A stretch of DNA of 40,158 bases from assembly GCF_029763755.1 (NCBI RefSeq), contig NZ_JARUVM010000036.1:1-40158 (forward strand), in the 5' to 3' direction. This stretch comes from Luteimonas sp. 8-5. GTDB lineage: Bacteria > Pseudomonadota > Gammaproteobacteria > Xanthomonadales > Xanthomonadaceae. The translations under genes were made by a program, and so were the position numbers. Below, piece after piece: positions 31,701 to 39,530 of this stretch. Each line of letters opens with the position of its first letter. The stretch's first letter is position 1. Below the pieces are notes generated by a model, which was not told the origin of the DNA, did no database searches, and saw only the letters and a list, made by a program, of their open reading frames with translations.

Positions 31701-33805
31701 TGGTGGCCGCGGACAAGGGCACGGCCACGTTCTCCGACATCGCCAACGGCATCGCCCAGGCGCACGGCTACTGGCTCGATGACGCCTTCGCGTCCGGCGG
31801 TTCGGTCGGCTACGACCACAAGGGCATGGGCATCACCGCGCGCGGTGCGTGGGAGTCGGTCAAGCGCCACTTCCGCGCCCTGGGCCGCAACAGCCAGAAG
31901 GAAGACTTCACCGCCGTGGGCATCGGCGACATGTCCGGCGACGTGTTCGGCAACGGCATGCTGCTGTCGAAGCACATCCGCCTGGTGGCGGCGTTCGACC
32001 ATCGCCACGTGTTCATCGACCCGAACCCCGACGCCGCCATCGGCTTCAAGGAACGCCAGCGCCTGTTCAAGCTGCCGCGTTCGTCCTGGGCCGATTACGA
32101 CACCAGGCTGATCAGCAAGGGCGGCGGCGTGTTCCCGCGCAGTGCCAAGTCGATCAAGCTGTCGGCCGAGGCCAGGACGGCGCTCGGCATCGACGCATCG
32201 GTCGAGGCGATGAGCCCGGCCGAGCTGATGAGCGCGATCCTGAAAGCGCCGGTCGACCTCCTGTGGAACGGCGGCATCGGCACCTACGTCAAGGCGTCCA
32301 GCGAGAGCAACGCCGATGTCGGCGATCGCGGCAACAACGCCCTGCGGGTGAACGGCGCCGACCTGCGCTGCAGGATCGTGGGCGAAGGCGGCAACCTGGG
32401 CATGACCCAGCTCGGCCGCATCGAGGCCGCGCTCAATGGCGTGCTGCTCAACACCGACTTCATCGACAACTCCGCCGGCGTGGACACCTCCGACCACGAG
32501 GTCAACATCAAGATCCTGCTCAACGGCGAGGTGCAGAAGAAGAAGCTGACGCTGCCCGAACGCAACAAGCTGCTGGCGTCAATGACCGACGAGGTCGCCG
32601 AGCTGGTGCTCAACGACAACTACCGCCAGAACCAGGCGATCAGCCTGATGGAGCGGATGAGCGTGTCGCGGCTCGGCTCCAAGCAGCATTTCATCCGCAC
32701 CCTGGAATCGCAGGGCCTGCTCGACCGCCAGATCGAGTACCTGCCGTCGGACGCCGAGATCGCCGAGCGCAAGGCGCGCGGCCTGGGCCTGACCCGGCCG
32801 GAGCTGGCGGTGCTGCTGTCTTACTCCAAGCTGGTGGCGTTCCAGCAGATGCTGGACTCGGACATTCCCGAGGACCCTTACCTGTCCAAGGAACTGGTGC
32901 GCTATTTCCCCGAGCCGCTGCAGGCCAGGTACGCGAAGTCGATGGAGCAGCACCGGCTGAAGCGCGAAATCATCGCCACGGCCGTCACCAACTCGACCAT
33001 CAACCGGATGGGCGCCACCTTCCTGCTGCGCATGCAGGAGGATTCGGGGCGCACGCCGGGCGAAGTGGCCAAGGCGTTCACCATCACCCGCGAGACGATC
33101 GACGCGCGCGACCTGTGGGCGCAGATCGACGCGCTGGACGGAAAGGTCCACGAGTCGGCCCAGGTCGACGCGCTGCAGGTGATCTGGAACCTGCAGCGGT
33201 CGTTCACCCGCTGGCTGCTGTCGCGCCCCGGCGCGATCCCGGACATCACCAGTGCGGTGGAGCGCTACCACGGCGGTTTCCTCGACATCCGCAACGGCGA
33301 CAACATCATCCCGGCGTCGATGCGTCCGGCCTACGAGGCGAGCATCGCCGAATGGAAGGCCAAGGGCCTGCCCACTGCACTGGGCACGCAGCTGGCGGCG
33401 ATCCCGTACCTGGAGCCATCCTGCGACCTGATCGAGCTGGCGCGCGAGCGCAAGCTGCGCACGGTGGACGTGGCCAAGGCGTACTTCCGCCTGGCCGAAG
33501 CCCTGAACCTGCCGTGGCTGCAGCACCAGATCGACGCGCTCAAGGTCGATGGCCGCTGGCACGCGGTCGCCCGTGGCGTCCTGCGCGACGAGTTGGGCAC
33601 CCAGTTGCGGACCCTGACCGGGCAGGTGCTGTCGATGCCGGGCCGCGATGCCGACGCCAAGGTCGCGCAGTGGCTGCAGCGCGACGACGCTTCGCTGCGC
33701 TTCACCATGGCGATGCTCGGCGAACTGGCCACGCAGAAGTCGATGGACTACCCGACCGCTTCGGTCGCGGTCCAGCGCCTGTCGCAACTGGCTTCGCGCG
33801 GCTGA
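28790..33805 (+). CDS. gdhB: NAD-specific glutamate dehydrogenase, large (GDH-180) class
   Basis: A 1671-residue enzyme oxidising glutamate to 2-oxoglutarate and ammonia with NAD+. The long N-terminal half carries ACT-like regulatory segments ([41 protein letters not shown]). The catalytic core contains [20 protein letters not shown] and [15 protein letters not shown] near residues 870-910, and a nucleotide-binding region with [21 protein letters not shown] near 1196. A helical C-terminal region follows. ATG 28790 has CAGGA four bases upstream; a Lys/Arg-rich start ([18 protein letters not shown]) precedes the conserved part. The class is typically allosteric and catabolic. Product 2-oxoglutarate feeds the sucAB complex encoded in the same window. 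nadK begins three bases after its stop. Confidence 0.96.
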   Translation: [1671 protein letters not shown]

Positions 33806-33808
33806 GCC

Positions 33809-34591
33809 ATGGAAGGCCGCCTGCCCGCGTCGCCGCGCATCGCCCTGCTGGCCAGCAACACCGACAGCGCCCGCAAGGCGCTGGCCGCGATGCAGGCGGC
33901 GTACCCGCACGTGCCGCCTGAAGAGGCGGACGTGCTGGTGGCGCTGGGCGGCGACGGCTTCATGCTGCAGGTGCTGCACCAGCATGGCGGCCTGGGCAAG
34001 CCGGTATACGGCATGAAGCTTGGCAGCCTGGGCTTCCTGATGAACCACCAGCGCACCGACGCCCTGGTCGAGCGCCTGCACGCCGCCGAACCCGCGGTGC
34101 TGCGGCCGCTGGAGATGCTGGCCCTGACCGAATCGGGCACGAGCACCGGTTCGCTGGCCTACAACGAGGTCTCGCTGTTGCGCCAGACCCGCCAGGCAGC
34201 GCACGTGGCGATCGACCTGAACGGACAGGAGCGGCTGGGCGAACTCATCTGCGACGGGGTCATGGTCTCCACCCCGGCCGGCAGCAGCGCCTACAACTTC
34301 TCGGCCAACGGTCCGATCCTGCCGTTGGGTGCCAAACTTATGGCATTGACACCGATCGCTCCATTCCGTCCACGACGCTGGCGGGGGGCGGTGCTCAAGT
34401 CCGGGACCGAGGTCAGGTTCCGGGTCCTGGATCCGTACAAGCGCCCGGTCAGCGCGACCGCGGACTCGCACGAAGTAAGGGACGTGGTGGAAGTCACGAT
34501 CCGCGAGGCCAGCGAGCGGACGGTCACCCTGCTGTTCGACCCGGAGCACAACCTCGAAGAGCGGATCCTCGCCGAGCAGTTCGTGTCCTGA
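33809..34591 (+). CDS. nadK: NAD kinase
   Basis: A 260-residue ATP-NAD kinase making NADP+. Visible: the [15 protein letters not shown] diacylglycerol-kinase-like GGDG motif, [20 protein letters not shown] (NE motif), and [25 protein letters not shown] for NAD binding. It is slightly shorter than the E. coli enzyme, missing the N-terminal extension. It starts three bases after the gdhB stop, so co-transcription with the NAD-dependent glutamate dehydrogenase is likely. The 90 bases after it hold a T-rich run (34592-34606) without a hairpin and a 10-bp palindrome AGGGTACCCT (34642-34651). Confidence 0.95.
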   Translation: MEGRLPASPRIALLASNTDSARKALAAMQAAYPHVPPEEADVLVALGGDGFMLQVLHQHGGLGKPVYGMKLGSLGFLMNHQRTDALVERLHAAEPAVLRPLEMLALTESGTSTGSLAYNEVSLLRQTRQAAHVAIDLNGQERLGELICDGVMVSTPAGSSAYNFSANGPILPLGAKLMALTPIAPFRPRRWRGAVLKSGTEVRFRVLDPYKRPVSATADSHEVRDVVEVTIREASERTVTLLFDPEHNLEERILAEQFVS

Positions 34592-34681
34592 TCTTTCCCT
34601 TTTTTCCGTGGCGCGACAGGGGCTTGCGGACGGGGACGAAAAGGGTACCCTGAAGTCCAGGGGAAAATACGGCGGCGTATC

Positions 34682-35920
34682 GTGAGCGGATCGTACGAAG
34701 TGCGAATCAGCACCCAAGGGCTGGTTTGCGGAATGTTCGTCAGTCGCCTTGACCGGCCATGGCTCGACTCGCCATTTCCGATGCATGGCGTGAAGGTCAA
34801 GACCGAACGCGACATCGCGATGTTGCGCAGGGTCTGCAGCCATGTCTGGGTAGACACGTCCCGCGGCGAATCGCCGGACCCGCGTTACCTGGCATTCGAG
34901 GCGCCCAAGCCCGGCGCCGCATCGAACGGCGAGTTCGAGCGCCTGCGCAAGGTCACGTGGACGATCGAGTCCGACCTCAAGGAAGAGCTGAAGCAGGCCG
35001 CCGAGGTCAACACCGAGCTGGAAGCCAGCATCACCGAGGTGATGACCGACCTCCAGGAAGGCAAGCAGATCGACCTCGATCGCCTGAAGGACGGCGTCGA
35101 CGCGATGATCGAGTCGATCCTGCGCAATCCCAGCGCCTTCGTCTGGCTGCGCGAGATGAAGGCGCGCGACCGCTACACCTACCAGCACGCGCTGGGCTGC
35201 GCGATCTGGGCGGCGAGCTTCGGCCGCCACCTCGGCCTGGAGCGCGAGGAGCTCCGGGTGCTGGCCATGGGCGGCATGCTCTGCGACGTCGGCAAGGCCA
35301 AGCTGCCACCGGAACTGCTGGTGAAACAGGATCCGCTGACGGCCGCCGAGGTGCAGCTGCTGCGCGACCACGTGCGCCTGGGCCTGGAAGTGCTGGGCGT
35401 CAACGCGGCGCTTTCGCCCGCGATCATCGAGATCGTCGCCACCCACCACGAACGCTACGACGGCAGCGGCTATCCGCGCGGCCTCAAGGCGGACCAGATC
35501 CCGATCTTCGGCAGGATCCTGGGCATCGTCGACAGCTACGACGCGATGACCAGCGTGCGGCCGTACGCGCAGAACCGCTCGCCGCACGATGCGATCAACG
35601 AGCTGTACCAGCAGCGCGGCAGGCTGTTCCAGGCCGAACTGGTCGAACAGTTCATCCAGGCCTGCGGCATCTATCCCACCGGGACCTTGGTGGAACTGTC
35701 CAACGGCCAGGTCGCGGTGATCACCGAGGTGCACAGCCTCAAGCGCCTGCGGCCGCGGGTGATGCTGCTGCTCGGGCCCGACAAGTCGCCGCTGGAACGG
35801 TTCCGCGAACTGGACATGGGCGAGACCGAGTTCGACGAGACCGGCGCGCCGCTGACGATCAGGCGCGGCCTGCCCAACGGTTCCTACGGGCTCGATCCGG
35901 TCGAGCTGTTCCTGGTCTAG
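34682..35920 (+). CDS. HD-GYP protein with N-terminal DUF3391 domain and altered HD motif
   Basis: A 412-residue cytoplasmic c-di-GMP phosphodiesterase-family protein. Residues 1-65 are DUF3391 (VRISTQGLVCGMFVSRLDRPWLDSPF). A helical linker (90-160) precedes the HD-GYP domain (about 160-350), with H169, H230, H255-H256 and GYP at 263-265 in HHERYDGSGYPRGL, and D284. The HD dyad reads C201-D202 (GGMLCDVGKAKLP instead of HDIGK), so one metal ligand is altered and activity may be reduced, changed or lost. GTG 34682 is the best start because DUF3391 begins at once; no clear ribosome-binding site is visible. The GGDEF/EAL gene follows nine bases later. Confidence 0.92.
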   Translation: MSGSYEVRISTQGLVCGMFVSRLDRPWLDSPFPMHGVKVKTERDIAMLRRVCSHVWVDTSRGESPDPRYLAFEAPKPGAASNGEFERLRKVTWTIESDLKEELKQAAEVNTELEASITEVMTDLQEGKQIDLDRLKDGVDAMIESILRNPSAFVWLREMKARDRYTYQHALGCAIWAASFGRHLGLEREELRVLAMGGMLCDVGKAKLPPELLVKQDPLTAAEVQLLRDHVRLGLEVLGVNAALSPAIIEIVATHHERYDGSGYPRGLKADQIPIFGRILGIVDSYDAMTSVRPYAQNRSPHDAINELYQQRGRLFQAELVEQFIQACGIYPTGTLVELSNGQVAVITEVHSLKRLRPRVMLLLGPDKSPLERFRELDMGETEFDETGAPLTIRRGLPNGSYGLDPVELFLV

Positions 35921-35929
35921 GACCGGCCG

Positions 35930-37288
35930 ATGCTGCAGGATCCGCTGACTGGCTTGCACTCCCGCCAGAATTTCCTCGCGCTCCTGCGCCAGCACGTGGT
36001 CATCGCCAACGAACGCCAGGCCATGCTGGCGCTGATCGTGGTCGACATCTGCGGCTTCGCCCGGCTCAACGCCGCGCACGGTTACGAATTCGGCGATGCG
36101 GCGCTCAAGCACGTCGCCCAGCACCTGCGCGCGGTGGTACGGGAGCAGGATCACGTGGGCCGCATCGGCGACAACCGTTTCGCGTTGCTGCTCACCCAGG
36201 TGATGAACCAGGGCCATGCGGAACTGGCCGTGCAGAAACTGTTCCGGCACCTGGAAGTACCGTTCGAAGGCACCCAGGGCACGGTGCGGCTGACCGCCAA
36301 TGCCGGCGCCGCGATCTGTCCCGTGCATGCCAGCCATCCGGAATTCCTGATGCGCCAGGCCGAGAAATCGCTTGCGCTGGCCCGGGCCACGGGCCAGAAC
36401 TGGCTGTTCCCGCCGGACGTCGACGTCGACCAGGGCTTCTCCGAGTTCTGGGACCTGGAGATCGAACTCGACGGCGCCATCGACCGCGGCGAACTGCTGT
36501 TGAGTTACCAGCCCAAGCTGCGCACTTCGGACCTGGCCACGATCGGTGCCGAGGCGCTGATGAGCTGGCCGCACCGTACCCGGGGCCTGGTCAGCCCGGC
36601 GCAATTCATCCCGATCGCGGAAAAGACCGGGCAGATCAGGCCGATGACGATGTGGGCGTTGAACACCGCGATGCGCCACGCCGGAACCTGGAAACACCTG
36701 TCGCCGCTGTCGGTGGCGGTCAACGTGCCGGCCGAACTAGTGTCGCGCGAGGACCTGCCGGACATCGTCGAGAACGCGATGCAGCTCTGGGGCAAGTCGG
36801 AGGTGCAGCTGGTGCTGGAGATCACCGAGCGTTCGCTGGTCGCCGACCCGCAGCACGCTTTCCGGATCCTGTCGCGGATCCGCGACCTCGGGGTGAAGAT
36901 CTCGATCGACGATTTCGGCACCGGCTATTCCTGCCTGGCCTACTTCAAGGACATCCCGGCCGACGAGCTGAAGATCGACAAGTCCTTCGTCCAGGGCATG
37001 CTCACGGACCCGGCCAGCGCCGACATCGCTTCCCTGATCATCGACCTGGCACACCGTTTCGGCCTGTCCGTGGTCGCCGAGGGGGTGGAGAACGCCGAAA
37101 CCCTCGCGCTGCTGCGCGAGCGCCACTGCGACGTGGTCCAGGGCCACCTGTTCGCCAAGGCGCTGCGGCTGGACGCCTTCCGCGACTGGATCCACAACCG
37201 GCCGTCCCGGCAGCCCGAGTCTCAAACCATGGAACTGGATACTGAGACAATGCCCGAATGGTACAAGTCGCTCCCCCAGAATCCCTAG
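35930..37288 (+). CDS. Degenerate GGDEF plus intact EAL domain, c-di-GMP phosphodiesterase
   Basis: A 452-residue protein. Residues 1-160 form a GGDEF-like domain (DPLTGLHSRQNFLALL, VDICGFARLNAAHGYEFGDAAL), but the active-site motif is GDNRF (80-84) instead of GGDEF, so cyclase activity is unlikely. The EAL domain (about 180-430) keeps the catalytic set: EAL (208-210) in GAEALMSW, NVPAEL, LEITERSL, IDDFGTGYS, LKIDKSF, AEGVEN and QGHLF, so it should hydrolyse c-di-GMP. There are no membrane segments. It starts nine bases after the HD-GYP gene; the end overlaps the 5'-nucleotidase gene by 31 bases. Confidence 0.92.
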   Translation: MLQDPLTGLHSRQNFLALLRQHVVIANERQAMLALIVVDICGFARLNAAHGYEFGDAALKHVAQHLRAVVREQDHVGRIGDNRFALLLTQVMNQGHAELAVQKLFRHLEVPFEGTQGTVRLTANAGAAICPVHASHPEFLMRQAEKSLALARATGQNWLFPPDVDVDQGFSEFWDLEIELDGAIDRGELLLSYQPKLRTSDLATIGAEALMSWPHRTRGLVSPAQFIPIAEKTGQIRPMTMWALNTAMRHAGTWKHLSPLSVAVNVPAELVSREDLPDIVENAMQLWGKSEVQLVLEITERSLVADPQHAFRILSRIRDLGVKISIDDFGTGYSCLAYFKDIPADELKIDKSFVQGMLTDPASADIASLIIDLAHRFGLSVVAEGVENAETLALLRERHCDVVQGHLFAKALRLDAFRDWIHNRPSRQPESQTMELDTETMPEWYKSLPQNP

Positions 37289-38241
37289 GCTCCGGACCGG
37301 CAGGCACCCGCCCGGCCAACGACCCGCTCACCGTGGCGATTTCCTCGCGGGCCCTGTTCGACCTGGAGGACAGCCACGCGGTGTTCGAGCGCGAGGGCAT
37401 CGCCGCCTACCAGGCGTTCCAGCGCGAACGCGAGGACGACATCCTGGCGCCGGGCATCGCGTTCCCCCTGGTGCGCAAGCTGCTGGCGCTGAACGCGGCC
37501 GCGCCACCGGTGGGCGCCGAGGGCGAGGCCACGCCCAGGGTCGAGGTGATCCTGCTGTCGCGCAATTCCTCGGACACCGGCCTGCGCATCTTCAATTCGA
37601 TCCAGCACCACGGGCTGGATATCCGCAGGGCGACCTTCACCTCGGGCGCGCCGACCTGGCCCTACATCAAGCCGTTCGGGGCGGACCTGTTCCTGTCCGC
37701 GAACCCGGAATCGGTGCGGCGTGCGCTGGAACACGGCGTCGCCGCCGCCACCATCCTGCCGGCCTCGGCCGGCGCCAATCCTGCCCGGACCGAACATCGC
37801 GACCAGCTGCGCATCGCCTTCGATGGCGACGCGGTGATCTTCAGCGACGAAAGCGAGCGCGTGTCGCGCGAGCAGGGCGTGGAGGCCTTCGGCCGGTTCG
37901 AGCGCGAGCGGGCGCGCGAGCCACTGTCCGGCGGGCCGTTCCGCGGCTTCCTGGATGCTTTGCACCGCCTGCAGGCGGCATTCCCGCCCGGCGAGGACGC
38001 TCCGATCCGCACCGCGCTGGTCACCGCGCGCTCGGCGCCGGCGCACGAGCGGGTGATCCGCACCCTGCGCGAGTGGGGCGTGCGGCTGGACGAGGCGCTG
38101 TTCCTGGGCGGGCGCGACAAGGGGCCGTTCCTGCACGCGTTCGGGGCGGACATCTTCTTCGACGACTCCGAACACAACATCGCCTCCGCCCGCGACCACG
38201 TCGCCGCCGGCCACGTCCCCCACGGCGTCGCCAACCCGTAG
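37258..38241 (+). CDS. 5'-nucleotidase (cytosolic NT5C1-like, PF06189 family)
   Basis: A 327-residue nucleotidase. The family block is visible as VAISSRALFDLEDSHAVFEREGIAAYQAFQ, PGIAFPLVRKLLALN, VILLSRNSSDTGLRIFNSIQHHGLDI, FGADLFLSANPESVRRALEHGVAAATILP, FDGDAVIFSDESE and DIFFDDSEHNI. Asp residues in FDLEDS and FDGDAV fit a HAD-like phosphatase fold. It would dephosphorylate nucleoside monophosphates. The frame overlaps the EAL gene by 31 bases, so translation may be coupled; the region before ATG 37258 has only a weak GAGAC. Whether it disposes of pGpG-derived GMP made by the upstream phosphodiesterases is speculation from position. Confidence 0.85.
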   Translation: MVQVAPPESLGSGPAGTRPANDPLTVAISSRALFDLEDSHAVFEREGIAAYQAFQREREDDILAPGIAFPLVRKLLALNAAAPPVGAEGEATPRVEVILLSRNSSDTGLRIFNSIQHHGLDIRRATFTSGAPTWPYIKPFGADLFLSANPESVRRALEHGVAAATILPASAGANPARTEHRDQLRIAFDGDAVIFSDESERVSREQGVEAFGRFERERAREPLSGGPFRGFLDALHRLQAAFPPGEDAPIRTALVTARSAPAHERVIRTLREWGVRLDEALFLGGRDKGPFLHAFGADIFFDDSEHNIASARDHVAAGHVPHGVANP

Positions 38242-38282
38242 GAGCGCGCCCCGCACGTGAGCGGGTGGTTCGCTTCGGTTCG

Positions 38283-38288
38283 TACAAT
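38283..38288 (+). promoter_or_regulatory. Putative -10 element for a leaderless DUF2461 transcript
   Basis: TACAAT ends five bases before ATG 38294, so transcription would begin at or next to the start codon. The intervening AGGGG could alternatively act as a too-close ribosome-binding sequence. No convincing -35. Confidence 0.4.
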
Positions 38289-38293
38289 AGGGG

Positions 38294-38980
38294 ATGGCCA
38301 GCTACTTCTCCGACAAGTCGTTCCGGTTCCTGCGCGGCATCGCCCGGCACAACGAACGCGCCTGGTTCCACGCGCACAAGGCCGACTACGAGGCGCACGT
38401 GCGCGAGCCGTTCCAGCGGCTGCTGGGCGACCTGCAGCCGGCGCTGGCGGCGATCAGCCCGCACTATCGCTCCGAACCGCGCGCCGTGGGCGGCTCGATG
38501 TTCAGGATCCAGCGCGACACCCGCTTCGCCAGCGACAAGTCGCCGTACAAGGGCTGGCAAGGTGCGCGCCTGTTCCATTACCGGCGGCGCGAGGTCGCGG
38601 CGCCATCGTTCTACATCCACCTGGAACCGGGCGAATGCTTCGTCGGCGCCGGCCTGTGGCACCCGGAGACGCACACGCAGCGCAAGGTGCGCCAGTTCAT
38701 CTTCGAGAATCCCGGGAGCTGGGCCGCCGCCGCGCACGCGCCGGCATTCCGCAAGCGTTACGAACTGGGAAGCGAGGACATGCTGGTGCGCACGCCGCAC
38801 GGATTCCCCGCGGACTTCGAATGGATCGACGACCTGCGGCGGCGCAGCTTCACCGCGTACCGAATGCTCGACGACGCCACCATGACCGGGCCGCGCCTGC
38901 GCCAGGCGATCGAGCGCGACCTTGCGGCGCTGGCGCCCTTCGTCGACTATCTTTGCGCTTCGCTGGACCTGGAGTTCTGA
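38294..38980 (+). CDS. DUF2461 (TIGR02453) family protein
   Basis: A 228-residue protein with the family hallmarks RFLRGIARHNERAWFHAHKADYEAHVREPFQRLL, FRIQRDTRFASDKSPYKGWQGARLFH, YIHLEPGECFVGAGLWHPE and FEWIDDLRRRSFTAYRML. Function is unknown; no catalytic motif is assigned to the family. No signal peptide, so cytoplasmic. It follows the nucleotidase by 52 bases that contain a -10-like hexamer, and precedes the DUF2939 gene by four bases. Confidence 0.88.
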   Translation: MASYFSDKSFRFLRGIARHNERAWFHAHKADYEAHVREPFQRLLGDLQPALAAISPHYRSEPRAVGGSMFRIQRDTRFASDKSPYKGWQGARLFHYRRREVAAPSFYIHLEPGECFVGAGLWHPETHTQRKVRQFIFENPGSWAAAAHAPAFRKRYELGSEDMLVRTPHGFPADFEWIDDLRRRSFTAYRMLDDATMTGPRLRQAIERDLAALAPFVDYLCASLDLEF

Positions 38981-38984
38981 ACCG

Positions 38985-39521
38985 ATGAAGACCAGGGCGT
39001 GGATTGCCGTGCTGCTGGCCGCCGTCCTGGTCCTGGCGGTATGGACGGTAGCCGGGCCATGGCTTGCGGTTCGCGCCATCGACGACGCGATCCAGGCGAA
39101 CGACGCGCAGGCCCTGGCCCGGCAGGTCGATTTCCCGCTGTTGCGCGCGAGCCTGAAACGCCAGCTTGCAGACCGCGTGGTCCGTGCTGCCGGCCCCGAC
39201 GTGCAGGCCAGCGCCCTGGGCGCCTTCGGGCTCGGCCTGGCGACGGGCGCCACCAGCCTGGCGGTGGATGCGACCGTCAATCCCGTGGGCCTGGCTGCGC
39301 TGCTCGAGGGCCGCGCCGTGTGGCGCCAGGTCGGGAACGACTTCGCGCCGCCCGATCCGGATGCAACGACGCGACGGACGTTCGAGGACGCGACGTACCG
39401 CTACGAGTCGCTGTCGCGGTTCACCGCGACGCTTCCCGACGAAGACGGAAGCGAGCTGGTGGTCGTGCTGGAGCGGCAGGGATTGCGCTGGCGGCTGGTG
39501 GACGTGCGCCTGCCGCGGTAG
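38985..39521 (+). CDS. DUF2939 family membrane-anchored protein
   Basis: A 178-residue protein with one N-terminal membrane anchor or signal sequence (WIAVLLAAVLVLAVWTVAGPWLAV). A periplasmic domain follows: IDDAIQANDAQALARQVDFPLLRASLKRQLADRVV, a Gly/Ala-rich middle, and TYRYESLSRFTATLPDEDGSELVVVLERQGLRWRLVDVRLP. The pattern 'AIQ..DA.AL...VDFP.LR.SLK.QL' is that of DUF2939. Function unknown. It is likely co-transcribed with DUF2461. Its 3' end is nine bases from the 3' end of convergent sbcB. Confidence 0.8.
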   Translation: MKTRAWIAVLLAAVLVLAVWTVAGPWLAVRAIDDAIQANDAQALARQVDFPLLRASLKRQLADRVVRAAGPDVQASALGAFGLGLATGATSLAVDATVNPVGLAALLEGRAVWRQVGNDFAPPDPDATTRRTFEDATYRYESLSRFTATLPDEDGSELVVVLERQGLRWRLVDVRLPR

Positions 39522-39530
39522 GTAGTGCGG

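Noticed and set aside
34592-34606. Rho-independent terminator after nadK
   Set aside because: There is a T-rich run but no GC-rich hairpin directly before it.
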